DNA of 64,000 nt, taken from NCBI GenBank assembly GCA_930367205.1, contig OV884014.1, forward strand, positions 116,319,768 through 116,383,767, in the 5' to 3' direction. Each line of letters starts with the position of its first letter. Position 1 is the first letter of the stretch. Below the pieces are notes generated by a model, which did no database searches, was not told the DNA's origin, and saw only the letters and a list, made by a program, of their open reading frames with translations. Below are positions 35,632 to 46,559 of the stretch, piece by piece. The DNA comes from Acanthosoma haemorrhoidale (taxonomy: Eukaryota; Arthropoda; Insecta; Hemiptera; Acanthosomatidae). The position numbers and the translations under genes were made by a program.

Positions 35632-36176
35632 TTTTTTTTTTGTTTTTAACAACTTTATTATGATAAAATTACAATATGCCTTATTAGGCAATGAGTGATT
35701 GTGATAAATGTTCTCATTCATATCATATTTACAATTTTCATTCACTCGCTCATTAATACAGTATTTACAAACAGCCCAGAGACCTCCCAAATCCACATGG
35801 TTGTCACCTCCCTTGCGTGTGAAGGAGGAAGCGGAGTCTTGGGAAGTCAGCCGCGTCACTGGATGAGAGCAAGCGGAGGCTGACGAAGAGCGCGAGAGCC
35901 ATAGACGCTCATGGCATGATTGTAGAAACTGGCCATTGCCAGGACTCTCACTGTCACGCAATTATAGCAGGTCACGAGGCCACTGCCGTTTCAGTCTCCA
36001 AGGAGGATTATAGGGATGAGTGGTGCAGTGCAATGACTGTGCTAGGTGATTAGGTTGGTTGGATAGGTTACTATGGAATTTCATGAACTTGGAAGGGATG
36101 AGTTCAAGAATGTAAGGTATATTAAGATCGTTATCAAGGGTTTAGTTGCTCACGTAATAAGGGGCATTTACTACAA
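35632..36176 (-). mobile_element. LINE-A 3' copy with poly-A tail, longest 3' region
   Basis: Poly-T at 35632-35641 then AACAACTTTATTATGATAAA marks the tail of the minus-strand element. The copy continues through the 3' UTR into RT codons (QPNHLAQSLH-like and IPSKFMKFHSN-like in shifted frames) and ends near AAGGGGCATTTACTAC. It is 5'-truncated. Confidence 0.85.
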
Positions 36177-37291
36177 CTCATAAATAATAAATTTGAAACA
36201 AAGAATTCCAAGATTTATGTTATTGGTTTTAGTATGGTTTTAGATGTTGACACAACTCCTGAAAGGACCAACTAGGATATGAGTCATTCATTCACGAGGT
36301 GTACTCTATTCATAAATTATTCATTTAATTTTTGGATCGATGTTTTTTTGTTTTTTTTCTAAGCACACAGTAATACTTAGAGCTACTTATACTAAGCTAC
36401 TATAGTACTTATACTACTAATACCACTTAAGCTACTATAGTAATACTTAGAGCTACTTGCAAACTGATATGTGTTCACGAATAGCACGATTCATCCTCCT
36501 CCATTCTATGTATCATTCATTGTACAATTAAAAAAGTTGCCACTATATGATTATTGCTAATGTAAATGCAAAAATTTTTATTTTCGTGGGGCTAGGAATA
36601 GTTCGGTAATCCATGATTACTTAGAGAGGACGTTAATCAGCTAAAAGATAAAAGGTAGCTATAAAAGTTATCATGTAGCTCTAGGCAAAGGTTGTATCGT
36701 CAGCATAGCTGGTTTTATTATCCCATATATCCCAGCCAGTGAATATTAGCATAATTTAAGGGGATGTGCACTTCTGCAAGGCTAAGCTGAGCTAAAGTTC
36801 CACCAACCGGCTTTATCCTACTTATCGAGCAGAAAACCCCTTCAATTTAGACCAAGTCATCTTCAAATGACAATACAAAACCGGAATTATGCAGTATAAG
36901 TTTTCCGGTTCTTTAACATCTCGTGCTTAGTTAATAATTATTAGTTTTTGTATGGAATTCCGGTAGTGTGTCTACCTTTCTGCTGCTATGGCGACGAACC
37001 ACATACAATGTACCAAAAGAAATAGTGACAGAGCAGCTTTATGGCAGAGGACCTGGATGGAAGCAATAGTTTTAGGTTTGAATCCCCCATTTTCTCTTTT
37101 ACCAATAAAATCTGTTCGTTAATATTAGACCATCTTGCTCTTAAATGACCTACGATAATGCCTGTTGTTTTTTTGAAACGTTGTTCCATGTCAAAATTAA
37201 GAAAAATATCTTTCCTCGGGTTCCAAATTGTCAATGTATGTTCTCGTACTCTGAATACTTCGGCTGTTGAATTAAAACGTTATATATAACT
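36177..37291. other. Non-coding stretch
   Basis: No gene was recognised. A local repeat of TAATACTTAGAGCTACTT-type sequence lies at about 36370-36460. An 82-codon minus-strand frame (36986-37234) has no motif. Confidence 0.4.
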
Positions 37292-37302
37292 GTTTAGTAA
37301 TT

Positions 37303-37498
37303 CACCCTCGGTAGGCTCTCACTACCTTCCCGATTCCACCCGCCTCCTTTAGGCATTCCACACCCTATATCCTTCAAATGGGGGACTCCCCTTAGTGAAA
37401 GGCACTCATTAGCCCAAAATAATTTTCCTTTATTTTTCCCACATCCTATTTTTATTTTAGAGTTTGAGAGCTAAGGGGAAAAATAAAAAAAAAAAAAA
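37303..37498 (+). mobile_element. LINE-B 3' tail, first of two insertions at one target
   Basis: CGGTAGGCTCTCACTACCTT through GAGAGCTAAGGGG and a poly-A run. It is flanked by GTTTAGTAATT at 37292-37302 and 37499-37509, an 11-bp target duplication. Confidence 0.9.
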
Positions 37499-37509
37499 GT
37501 TTAGTAATT

Positions 37510-38228
37510 GCTTTAATGTACGGGACCCCACTGTTCAATTACTTAACTCCTAACACTCTGAAAACGCTCCAGCAATTCCAGAACAGAGTTCTCCGTGCCT
37601 CCCTCACACATACCCCGTTTCACCGAATGAAGGCAAACGACATCCACGAAAAATTTGAAGTGCTCACCATTCAAGATTTCAGCAAGAGACGACACGTCAA
37701 ATTTTTCGACTCGTTACAACACTGCCACAACCCACTCTTCTCCGACCTTCAACCACCACCAATGCCGTCCGATGGAAGCCCTGCTGGACCGCAGAAGCCT
37801 GGAGACAAATAGACGTGATTGAACCCGAGCCCTACACCTAGTCCTAGCCCTACCCCTAACACCTAGCCGAGAGATAGAGGTCGATCTCCCGGCCGACTCA
37901 ACCGAAGCAAGAAGACCCTTCTACCTGCTCAGGGTAGGTCGATTCCCCGGTCGATAGGCCGACTCAGTGCAGTCCCCTTCAGAGGTGGGGCCAGGTGTGA
38001 CCTGGCCGACTTCTAACCAATGCCTAGTACCCCTAGGCTCCACCATAGGTAGACTCTCACTACCTTCCCGAACCCACCCGCCTCTTTTAGGCATCCCACA
38101 CTCCATATCCTTCTCATACTTCCTTCAAATGGGACATGTGAAAGGCACCCATCGTTACAAATAATTTCCTTTATTTTTCCTACATCCTATATTTCTAGTT
38201 GAGAGCTAAGAGGGAAAAAAAAAATAAA
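37510..38228 (+). mobile_element. LINE-B copy with RT C-terminus and full 3' UTR
   Basis: The open frame 37516-37812 gives YGTPLFNYLTPNTLKTLQQF, then QNRVLRASL and RRHVKFFDSLQH, the C-terminal tail of a non-LTR reverse transcriptase, ending in a stop. A long 3' UTR follows, closing with GAGAGCTAAGAGGG and poly-A. It is flanked by GTTTAGTAATT at 37499-37509 and 38229-38239, so it inserted at the same target as its left neighbour. No catalytic domain is present. Confidence 0.88.
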
Positions 38229-38274
38229 GTTTAGTAATTTTAGTAATAAAATAGAAAAAGTACAACACAGGTCT

Positions 38275-38580
38275 TACCGGATATCGCACTTGCTAACTTC
38301 ACCCCACCTGTCGCTTCGTCTCAAACTGATGATCTGTAAATGTGTCCTCCGGCCAGCTCTGCTGTACGGTGCCCCGCTATTTACCCACCTGACTGACGAT
38401 GCAGTCAAATGTCTGCGACGTTTCCAGAATGGGATCATGCGAAAAGTGGTCAGACATACCTCTCTCGAGAGTTCAAAGAACGCTGACTTGTATCCGTTGC
38501 TTAGAGTTTTTTTACTCGTTGCAGCATCTAACAAACCCAGTGTTTATGCCCCCACCACCCCTCCCGCGTCGATGCCAACA
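38275..38580 (+). pseudogene. Related LINE RT C-terminal fragment
   Basis: The frame 38290-38613 gives LRLKLMICKCVLRPALLYGA, then PLFTHLTDDAVKCLRRFQNG and IMRKVVRHTSLE. It then frameshifts near 38510 to a SLQHLTNPVF-type end. It is the same RT region as at 37516 and 46560 but diverged. No poly-A tail was seen. Confidence 0.8.
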
Positions 38581-38639
38581 TACTGTAATGAGAAATTCGT
38601 GTTGTGGTATTAGTTCCACTATTATTCGTGTTTATTAAT

Positions 38640-39206
38640 AATTATGAGTCAAAGAAATAGTTATCTAAAAGATCGTCACCCGACTAAATATTGGGGGGGA
38701 GTGCTCATCCATCTACATCATTGTAACTGTATTAGGTCTCCAGGTCGTTACTTTTGTCTTTTCTTATCGGACACATCTACTTTGCCATTTTGAGATGATT
38801 AATTTGACAGTCAGGTTGTCGTTGATTGGATTCTAGGCAAGAAAATACAATCAGAGCAAAAAATATGAAAGGCTGTCTAAAATATGGGCGACCAGGTGCC
38901 GTATCCCCTCAGGCTATAGTGCATTCTTCTGCGCCCATCGGCAGGCCACAATTACTTACACCTCATTGTTCTTGAACAGCCTTTGCTATTTATGCTTGAC
39001 ACCTCCCAGATCCCATCGCTCCTTTGTAATTGCTTTTCAGTCATCTATTTCTGTATAGAGAACCCTATCTCCTTCACATCTTAAATCTAACAGCATTATC
39101 TTACAGTTCACTGTACAGCTCAAACGGTCTTGAGAAAGATGTTTCTAAAATATGTTGTATGTGTGGATTTGATAAATTAATACGCTGAAGTAGCATCTTG
39201 AAAAAA
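38640..39206. other. Non-coding stretch
   Basis: No feature recognised. Confidence 0.45.
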
Positions 39207-40106
39207 TTGGGTTGGCCAGAAAGTGATTTCGGTTTGCACCAATAGATAGCGTTATGTTTGTTTCGTTATTCTTTTGTCAATGTTAGATTTTTTTTCTTTT
39301 GAGATTTGGTAGTTGATACCTTTAGGTTGCTATAGAAAGAAATTCCGTGTAATTGTGTTTACAACTGTCAGTTTACGGTCAGTTTTAACATGGAGTGAAA
39401 AAATAAGCATTTTCGACACATTTTACTTTTTTTATTTTCACAATAAAAAATCTCCTGGCTGAGGCTCGCAAAGAGATATGTGAAGCTTACGGTGTTGACT
39501 CTTTAACAGAACGCACGTGTCAGAATTGGTTTAAAAAATTTTATTCTGGAGATTTTTCCCTGAAAGATGACCAACGTTCTGGTCGACCTTCTGAAGTTGC
39601 TGACAAAATGAAAAACATAATTGAATCGAATCGTCATATATCTGTGGGAGATATTGCAAAACAGTTAAATGTATTACAGACATAATAATATAAGACGTCT
39701 TGGACTTGTTGAGAAGCTCGATATTTGGGTTCCGCCAGGACAATGCGAGGCCTCACACATCTTTAGCAACATAAACTATTGGAGCTTGGTTTGGAAGTGA
39801 TATCGCATCCCCCATACAGCCCTGACCTTGCACCATCGGATTATCATTTATTTTGAAGTGTACAAAACTTCTTAAATGGTAAACATTTCAGTGATAACGA
39901 TGACCTCAAATCGCACTTGGTTGAGTTTTTTGCTGGTAAGGACCAGAAGTTCTATGAGGACGGGATTATGAAGTTACCAGAAAGATGGCAAAAGGTCATC
40001 GAACGGAATGGAAGATATTTGACTGATTAAAGTTCATTATTTGTGTAGAAGAAATTTTGTTTTATTTGAGACTAAAAAATCGAAATTACTTACTTGCCAA
40101 CCTGAA
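39207..40106 (+). mobile_element. Internally deleted mariner, copy 2
   Basis: This is the same element as at 5854, with terminal repeats TTGGGTTGGCCAGAAAGTGA and TACTTGCCAACCTGAA. Transposase pieces FYSGDFSLKDDQRSGRPSEV and RRLGLVEKLDIWV are followed directly by the NARPHTS-region and HPPYSPDLAPSDYH, so this copy keeps the third catalytic Asp. It carries the same internal deletion junction (GGGTTCCGCCA then GACAATGCGAGG) as copy 1. It also has a small insertion in the 5' region. It is non-autonomous. Confidence 0.92.
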
Positions 40107-40620
40107 TATATTAATAAAATAATTGTAATCAGCGCTTTAACGACATGAATGAACATTAGAATGTAGAACAGCAAATGACTTTTTTGCTCTGCCGCTGAGG
40201 GTCCGAATAACTGTAAATAACTTTAAGCTATTGTAGGTTATTCTTCAAAGGTACTTAAAATATTTCGATAAAGGCTAGTCTTCTGTGTATCACTTGGAGC
40301 ATTTTCAATAGCTAAATAACAGTGCTGCTAAATATGTTAAAATATAGTTATTTTTGTAACGTTAAACGTTACTGTTAAAATAATGTTTTGTAATTTTTGT
40401 AACGTAGGTTGGAGCCTGTTATTTATGTATTTTTGTGTCTTGAGTATGGGATGATGAAAATGGCTTTTTCATATTTTTTGGTTGTGATCTTTGCTTTGTT
40501 TTTAATATAAATACATTCTACATACAACGTAGAACAAACAGACATTAAGGAAGAAATATTGAAAATAATAAATACTAAAGTCGATCATAAACTTTCACTT
40601 TTATAAAACAATTTGTTTTT
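40107..40620. other. Non-coding stretch
   Basis: AT-rich. It includes an imperfect TTTGTAACGTTAAACGTTAC palindrome near 40355. No gene. Confidence 0.45.
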
Positions 40621-40790
40621 GTTTTTTTTTTTTTTTTTTCCTCAGTTCTCAAACTTTTAAAAAGTAGGATGTGGGAAGATAAAGGAAAATTATTTAGGAC
40701 TGACGAGTGCCTTTCACTAAGGGGAGTCCCCCATTTGAAGGATGTATGAGAAGGATATAGGGTGTGGAATGCCTCACTGGCTACTAAAGA
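40621..40790 (-). mobile_element. LINE-B 3' tail
   Basis: Poly-T at about 40621-40640, then the complement of the LINE-B 3' end (GTAGGATGTGGGAAGATAAA, GGGGAGTCCCCCATTTGAAG, TATAGGGTGTGGAATGCC). It is 5'-truncated. Confidence 0.85.
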
Positions 40791-41372
40791 TTATAAATAA
40801 TTAAAAAATATACATACGTAATGTCAAACGTAACATTTTTGTTTTATGTGAGTGAGCAGTGAGCTTCTGTAGTCCCTTCATAAAATTAATAAAACATTTT
40901 TATTCATATGCGACATCGCAAGTGTGAGAGAGACCTCATTAATATTCATGGACGTTAGGATCATGCTCGAGTGTAGTCTGACATCGCTCCTGTCACCACC
41001 AAGAGCCTTTGACGGTTGGAACCGAGACACCATGGCACGAAGCAAACGAGAGTGTTGTTAGTCATAGGATCTACGATATGATGCTATAAATATTTGAAGG
41101 GTGTCACTTTTAGATGTTTAACCCGCAAATCATGTGTGCATTCGACAGAGGCAGCTCTCACTCTGCTATTTTCAAGTGAACCCACAACAAGCATTGTGAC
41201 CTGAAATGAGCGAGGCATCTAAATATTTCTTGGCATTTCATTTTTCATCTATTATTGCAACTATCGTTTGTTTCGTTATTTATAATTTTAGCATTATTTA
41301 TATTTTCATAGCAGTTCAAATTATTAATTATGAGAGTCTACACTGCGTACATACATACAGTGTGTAACTTAA
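40791..41372. other. Non-coding stretch
   Basis: No gene. Modestly GC-richer around 40920-41060. Confidence 0.45.
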
Positions 41373-41905
41373 ATGAAATCCGAAACTTAAGTGATAGTAG
41401 GCTAAGGTCTAATTTATAACACAGAAGGAGTAAATTTGAAGTTTGTGCTTTTTTAAGGTTGTCACGTTTTTTGTTGATATAGGAAGTGATAACTAAAAAA
41501 AACTATTTAAGTTAGGTAATTTCCACTTGGAGCATTGTAAACTAGACAAACTTTTCTTCTAAAATAACTAGAATGAAGAGGCCTTTCAAGCGGCTAAATT
41601 ACGCAAAGTTCTGTTTTTCAGAAAAACACGGATTATTCGCGATTTTTTTTTATCGGCCTGTATTACAGACTTCCCGCTTTTAGAAAAGCTTCCTTGTTTA
41701 ATAAGCATTAAATACATGTTAATTAACTTGAGGTTTGTTACAGAATAACCTGAAATTCGCCTACAAGTTTTTTTTCTGAGACCTAGGATGCATTGTAATA
41801 AATTAATTACTAAAATTCAATTTTTATTTACAAAAAGTATGTAAATTAAAATATCAGCCAAAAATGTGGATACAAAAAATGAAAGTCTCTTTTAAAAAAT
41901 AATAA
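41373..41905 (+). repeat. Repeat E, copy 1
   Basis: It shares long ordered identity with 44262-44880 (for example AGTAGGCTAAGGTCTAATTT, AAGCGGCTAAATTACGCAAA, GATTATTCGCGATTTTTTTT, GCCAAAAATGTGG) and with the inverse of 42231-42640. There is no coding frame and no clear terminal repeat. The class is unknown. Confidence 0.85.
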
Positions 41906-41963
41906 TAATACTTAATTTTCGTGGAAATGAAATTATAAAAAGTATTTAAATGAAAATTGTCAT

Positions 41964-41992
41964 TGTTCCTCTCCTCTCCAAGATTATTTAAC
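41964..41992 (+). mobile_element. Tiny LTR 3' remnant
   Basis: CCTCTCCTCTCCAAGATTATTTAACT matches the last bases of the solo LTRs elsewhere in the window. There is nothing else of the element here. Confidence 0.5.
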
Positions 41993-42230
41993 TGGCTGCT
42001 GCAGAATCCTCTGCCTCCTTAATCATAACTTTGTTCCATTTTAAAATCATTCTTCGAATGAAAGCTACTTTTTTATAAAATGAATATTTTACAAATTATC
42101 ACCTAATGTGATAGTGCACTGCACCAGTTCTTTTTTACACAGATCTCAATTATGGGGATGGGGATTGATTTTAAGTTATTATGTGACCGGCTAAATGCAA
42201 ACACTGGTACTTTAAAAGGGACAGGGTTTC

Positions 42231-42640
42231 ACATGAAATAATAGTTTTACAAAACCGGGGGTGAATCTCAGCTTATTCTGTAATGTACTTCGATTTAATT
42301 TACGTAAACTTAAAGCTTATTAAACAAGCAAGTTTTCTAAAAGTTAGGTATGTGTAGTACAGTAGGAGGCTGATGAAAAAAAAATCCATGATTTTAAGAA
42401 AACAGAACTTTGCGTGTTTGAGCCGCTTGTAAGCCCCCTTGAAATGGTTTCAACAAAAACAAATTCTACTTGTTTTTTGAAGTTTAGTTTAATATCACTT
42501 GCTGTCTAACTTATTTAGGTTGTAGTTAACATTCAACAAAAGACAACCATAAAAAACACAAACTTTAAATTTACCCCTTCCCTTCTATGATACTACTTCC
42601 TTCCCCGTTCCGAATGGAACCATAGCCCAAATGAACTAAT
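42231..42640 (-). repeat. Repeat E, inverted copy
   Basis: Its reverse complement matches copy 1 (AAGCGGCT.AAA.ACGCAAAGTT, TTCCTATAG and GTTAATT-type blocks in the same order). It lies about 100 bp left of the GoLoco exon and forms an inverted pair with 41373-41905. Confidence 0.75.
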
Positions 42641-42743
42641 CTCTATAAGTAGTTTCAGCCTCTATAAGTAATACATATATCCATTGTAGCAATAGTAATG
42701 ATACAACAGTAATGATACAAACGTACTTCTCATTACTTTTCAG

Positions 42744-42833
42744 AGCGCGCAAGAACTGTTCGAGTTGCTGGAACGAGTGCAGTCAAGCCGGCTGGATGAC
42801 CAGCGCTGCGTCTTACCTGCGTACTTCTCACAG
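42744..42833 (+). CDS. Rapgap1: Internal exon encoding a GoLoco motif, probably Rap1 GTPase-activating protein (RapGAP1)
   Basis: The sequence shows a pyrimidine-rich tract ending in CAG at 42741-42743, then 90 bp open in one frame, then a consensus donor (CAG|GTAAGT). Both exon ends fall between codons (phase 0/0). The 30 residues read SAQELFELLE at 1-10, RVQSSRLDDQ at 11-20 and RCVLPAYFSQ at 21-30. This is a full GoLoco motif: a hydrophobic helix (LFELLERVQ), then S-R-x-D-D-Q-R-C, where the Asp-Gln-Arg triad (19-21) supplies the Arg that reaches the G-alpha nucleotide pocket. GoLoco motifs bind GDP-bound G-alpha-i/o and slow GDP release. The LFE-x2-E-x2-Q-x-SR-x-D-x-QRC spacing matches Rap1GAP, where one GoLoco precedes the catalytic Rap-GAP domain. 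Pins/LGN and Loco/RGS12-14 also carry GoLoco but fit less well in flanking residues. The exon is far richer in G+C than its introns. The gene runs left to right and no further exon was seen downstream. Confidence 0.9.
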
Positions 42834-44261
42834 GTAAGTCTATTGTCAATCATACTATTTATTACCTTGCATTTTCGTTTTTATTCCAGACTAGTAAATT
42901 AGTTTAGTAGTAAACCACATTCCAAAGTGTCACCGAACTCAATCTTCTTCATACAAGTTGATCCGAGAATGGGCGAATGATTCACATTTTTTTATATCGT
43001 AGAATAGTTTATAGCCACTGGAATAGTGTTTTATAAATTAAAAGGAGGTAATTAATTAATAAATGAATAAGGTAATTAATATATAGACATGGCGTGGGCA
43101 CGACTTTATTTTATAATTGTAAAAAAACAATATTAATATTCATCCAAAACGACCTTAGCCACTGAACGTAGCTCCCCCCCCCCACAAAAAACTAAATTGT
43201 AACTTATGAAACTATTGAAAACGGCTTTTATGAACTTTAATTTGACTTAGACTTTGACTTGAATAAAACCATCTTTTTTACTTTTTTTTTTTTTTTTTTT
43301 AAAGTGTACTTGATATTAAATCTTAAACGAAACATATATGGCTTGATCCGTGGTGTTTTTGAATACGCATTCGATATTACCTATCGATTCATTAATGTAT
43401 AATAATTAATTTTATGGCCACTGTCCTAGAACACACAGATAGCGTGATCGACCCAAGACCACTTGTTCTAGTGTAAAGACTACAGTACCTTCGAGTTAAG
43501 CAAAGACATACTTGATCATTGGCACTTAGACATCAAAAGAATGACAGTCATACCCTCGATGATGATCTGTTTTCTTTTGTTTTTTGCTATCCTCTTAAAA
43601 ATGACAAAATGACTATTTTCATCATAGATTCTCACTCGAAACTATTCACATATTAGTTTTATATTTCCTGTAGCGTCGCTATATTATATACAGGTTCGGT
43701 TGTTTTTTTATAAAAGTTATATAATTCAATACAAGTACAATGATACAGATTATACTTCACTTGTTTGAAAATACTCTGTGATGGGGCTCACCTTTTTGAT
43801 CAAACTTAAAACTAACTTACATTCTATTGACCTAATTTTCCCCCGACTGTCTGTTGCCATCGATGCGTGATGATCTGTATGTAGCCCCTGCTCACCTATT
43901 CAACGAAAAACAAAAAAATATATATATAAGACAGTATATTAATTGAAATTGACTTCTTGTATTGAATCAAAGATGCATTTCATGGAGGACTTTCAAACTA
44001 AAAAATCGAAAAAGAAAAAAAAAAACTACATAATCAAAAAAGGACCAGGTGATGGGGATCTCAGAATCCGTGTTCATTTATTTATTGAAAATCAAAACTA
44101 TATACAAGAATTCATATAAACACCTATACTACATAATTATTGGAACGAATTGAAAATGTTTTGTTACAAAAACTGTCTGCATTAAATTTACTACATGATC
44201 TCTGATAGAGGGATCTATAATTTTTTTAACTTGACTAGAAATTGGTTTAAGTACACCCGTG
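42834..44261 (+). other. Start of intron downstream of the GoLoco exon
   Basis: The intron starts GTAAGTC and is AT-rich with several homopolymer runs (poly-C near 43175, poly-T near 43285). At about 43665-43825 it shares an old repeat with about 26345-26505 (see that entry). No other exon or RNA gene was seen here. The intron must extend past the right edge of the window unless an exon was missed. Confidence 0.6.
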
Positions 44262-44880
44262 TAAAGTAAATGAAATTGGAAACTTTAGGAAGTTATAGTA
44301 GGCTAAGGTCTAATTTCTAACAGGGAAGGAGTAAATTTTTGAAGTTTTATGTTTTTTTAAGGTTGTCACGTTTTTTTTTGTTCAATAGGAAGCGATAACT
44401 AAAAAACTATTTTAGTTAGGTGAATTGCAGTATTGTAAACCAGGCAAAATTTTCTTAAAAACAAGTAGAAATTGTCTTTGTAAAAACTGTTTAAAAGAGG
44501 GTTTTCAAGCGGCTAAATTACGCAAAGTTCTGTTTTTCAGAAAATCATGGATTATTCGCGATTTTTTTTTTATCGGCCTTTATTACAGATTTCCCGCTTT
44601 TAGAAAAGCTTTATTGTTTAATAAGAATTAATTACATCTTAATTAAGTTGAGGTTCACCTTCAGTTTTGTAAAACAATTCTGCCTCCTTAAACTACCTTA
44701 AACTGTTTTCAGGAAAAATAATTACTAGAAATTATTACAAAGTTTTTTTTTTTCTGAGACCTGGGATGTATTGTAATAAATTAATTACTAAAATTCATTT
44801 TTATTTATAAAAAATATGAAAAATAATATTGTCAGCCAAAAATGTGGGTATACCAAATGAAATTATCTTTTAAAAAAAAT
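44262..44880 (+). repeat. Repeat E, copy 3
   Basis: Same orientation as copy 1 with high identity over about 600 bp, including GCGGCTAAATTACGCAAAGT and TTTCCCGCTTTTAGAAAAGC. A GAGGTTCACCTTCAGTTTTG insert near 44650 resembles the LINE-B 3' UTR. Confidence 0.85.
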
Positions 44881-45019
44881 AATGACAATTTACAAATTGA
44901 CTTAAAAATAATAAAATTTAAGGATAATATTTATTTATTTACTACCGCACAATTTATAGGGGAAATAATACTCCTGTAGGTTTTATGTTGAATTCTCTTT
45001 TAGTTAGAGTCGGGTTTCA

Positions 45020-46090
45020 AATATTTTACTGCCAAGCATTTCTAAACGATGGACCCTCTCTAGTAAGAACTCAAGTCCCAGCGTTCCTCTCAGCTGTACA
45101 CATACTTCTTTCTGTTACATTAAACTTTTTTATAATTTATTTTATATCACTTAGTATTTTATATAATAAAATACTCCTCCCCTCAAATTACTCTTGAAAC
45201 ATATCGTAGGCCCAAATTAAAGTGAAAAATTAATTTAGGAAATACTGAAATGTAATGATCCCAGACTGTTAGAATCCATAAAATTTGATAGAATGCTGGG
45301 TATGAAGACACTTCCGTTACTCCGGAAATGCTTATGTGCTGGGCGGGTCCGATGAAGGCGCCGATAGTAATAGTGCACGACAGCACTACCTAGCGAGGGC
45401 ACTCTCAACTGAAAGCAGCTTCCTGTGTTTGCCGCTAGGTAGCAAGGCGCTCCACATCTTCCTGCTGTATAGATAATATTTTTTATTTTAACACAGAGCT
45501 TAGCCAGTTAAAACTGTTTTAAATATGCAGTTTAAGATCAACGTCATAAAATATAATTAATCACAAGTTAAAAATAAAATAGGGTTTTGTGAAATATATA
45601 GATTTAGTGACATATTTCACATCATGGCTGTTGTAATTTTTGTCATAACAAAACTATAATATAAACTTCCTGATCACTCCATTAAGATTTTTATTTTGTT
45701 ATGAAACATTTCGTAATTTGATGTGGAATTACATCCTCAGTTCTATGACTTCCCCCTAATCCTTTCTCAAGTCGCCCTCTTTTCCTTATTATCATCACTT
45801 TCAATCCCATACTTTCGTTTTATTGAACAATCAAATTTTAAATGCAAACTTAACCAATTCTATTCACCAAGTGTAGGCCCAAATTAATTTAGGAAATACT
45901 GAAATGAAATGATCCCAGACTGTTAAGTAGTCAGTCGCAATTTTCGATTAAGGCTTAACCTTTACAGGTTACATACAATTTAAGAGAGCAAAAGGCTAGG
46001 CTGCTTCCATCTCATTGCTGTTTTCATTCCTTTGAAAAACGTGTAAACTGCTGATAAAATATAAAGCAATAATTTATATAACACTTGTAA
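45020..46090 (+). repeat. Repeat F, copy 1, split by about 0.6 kb
   Basis: It matches 49245-49680 in two blocks: about 45030-45275 and about 45870-46090. The junction sequence GTAGGCCCAAATTAA... to ATGATCCCAGACTGTTA is present on both sides of the extra 0.6 kb. The extra segment has a short inverted repeat (CTACCTAGCG / CGCTAGGTAG near 45385-45445). The class is unknown. Confidence 0.75.
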
Positions 46091-46559
46091 GACAATAATT
46101 TAAAAGGATTAAGATACATTAAGACATTGACAGTAAGAAGTTGAAAACACTTTAATAGTCTTAATAAGAATTAATTTGCAATAAAATCTTTATCTGTCTT
46201 GATAATTTAATATTGGAAAATTTTAATGATGAAACTACGGATTTAAAATAATACAAAAGGAGTTGAGCCGTCTCTCAACTTTTTCAAAAATTATATTAGT
46301 ATAAATTATGGACATGTGATCATGTTTTAATGCCATGATTATCAGATATGGAAGTAAACACATGAGGATTGTAACAAATAAAAAGTAGTTACATTGCTTG
46401 GATAAATAGGATGGTAAATAAAAACGTAGTAAAACAATAAAAAAACTGATTCAATCTTAATTTTTTAACAAAATCAATGGACACTCGATGGTTTATTCAC
46501 ATGAAAGTATTTAGCAACTAATAATGAAGTTCCCGTACATATTATAAATTTTTTTTTTT

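Larger units (their letters stand above)
14374..42743 (+). other. Inferred intron between candidate exon and GoLoco exon
   Basis: If the exon at 14289 is real and directly precedes the GoLoco exon, this 28-kb stretch is one phase-0 intron. It begins GTAAGTG and ends with a pyrimidine-rich tract plus CAG. It is filled with transposon relics listed separately and with several non-repetitive GC-richer blocks. An additional unseen short exon inside it cannot be excluded. Confidence 0.4.

Noticed and set aside
37813..38160. GC-rich open frames after the LINE-B RT tail
   Set aside because: This is the LINE-B 3' UTR; the same sequence is found in truncated form at 37303 and 40621.
45380..45450. Hairpin CTACCTAGCG/CGCTAGGTAG as a possible structured RNA
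   Set aside because: The stem is only about 10 bp with a long loop, inside an unclassified repeat insert; not enough for an RNA gene call.
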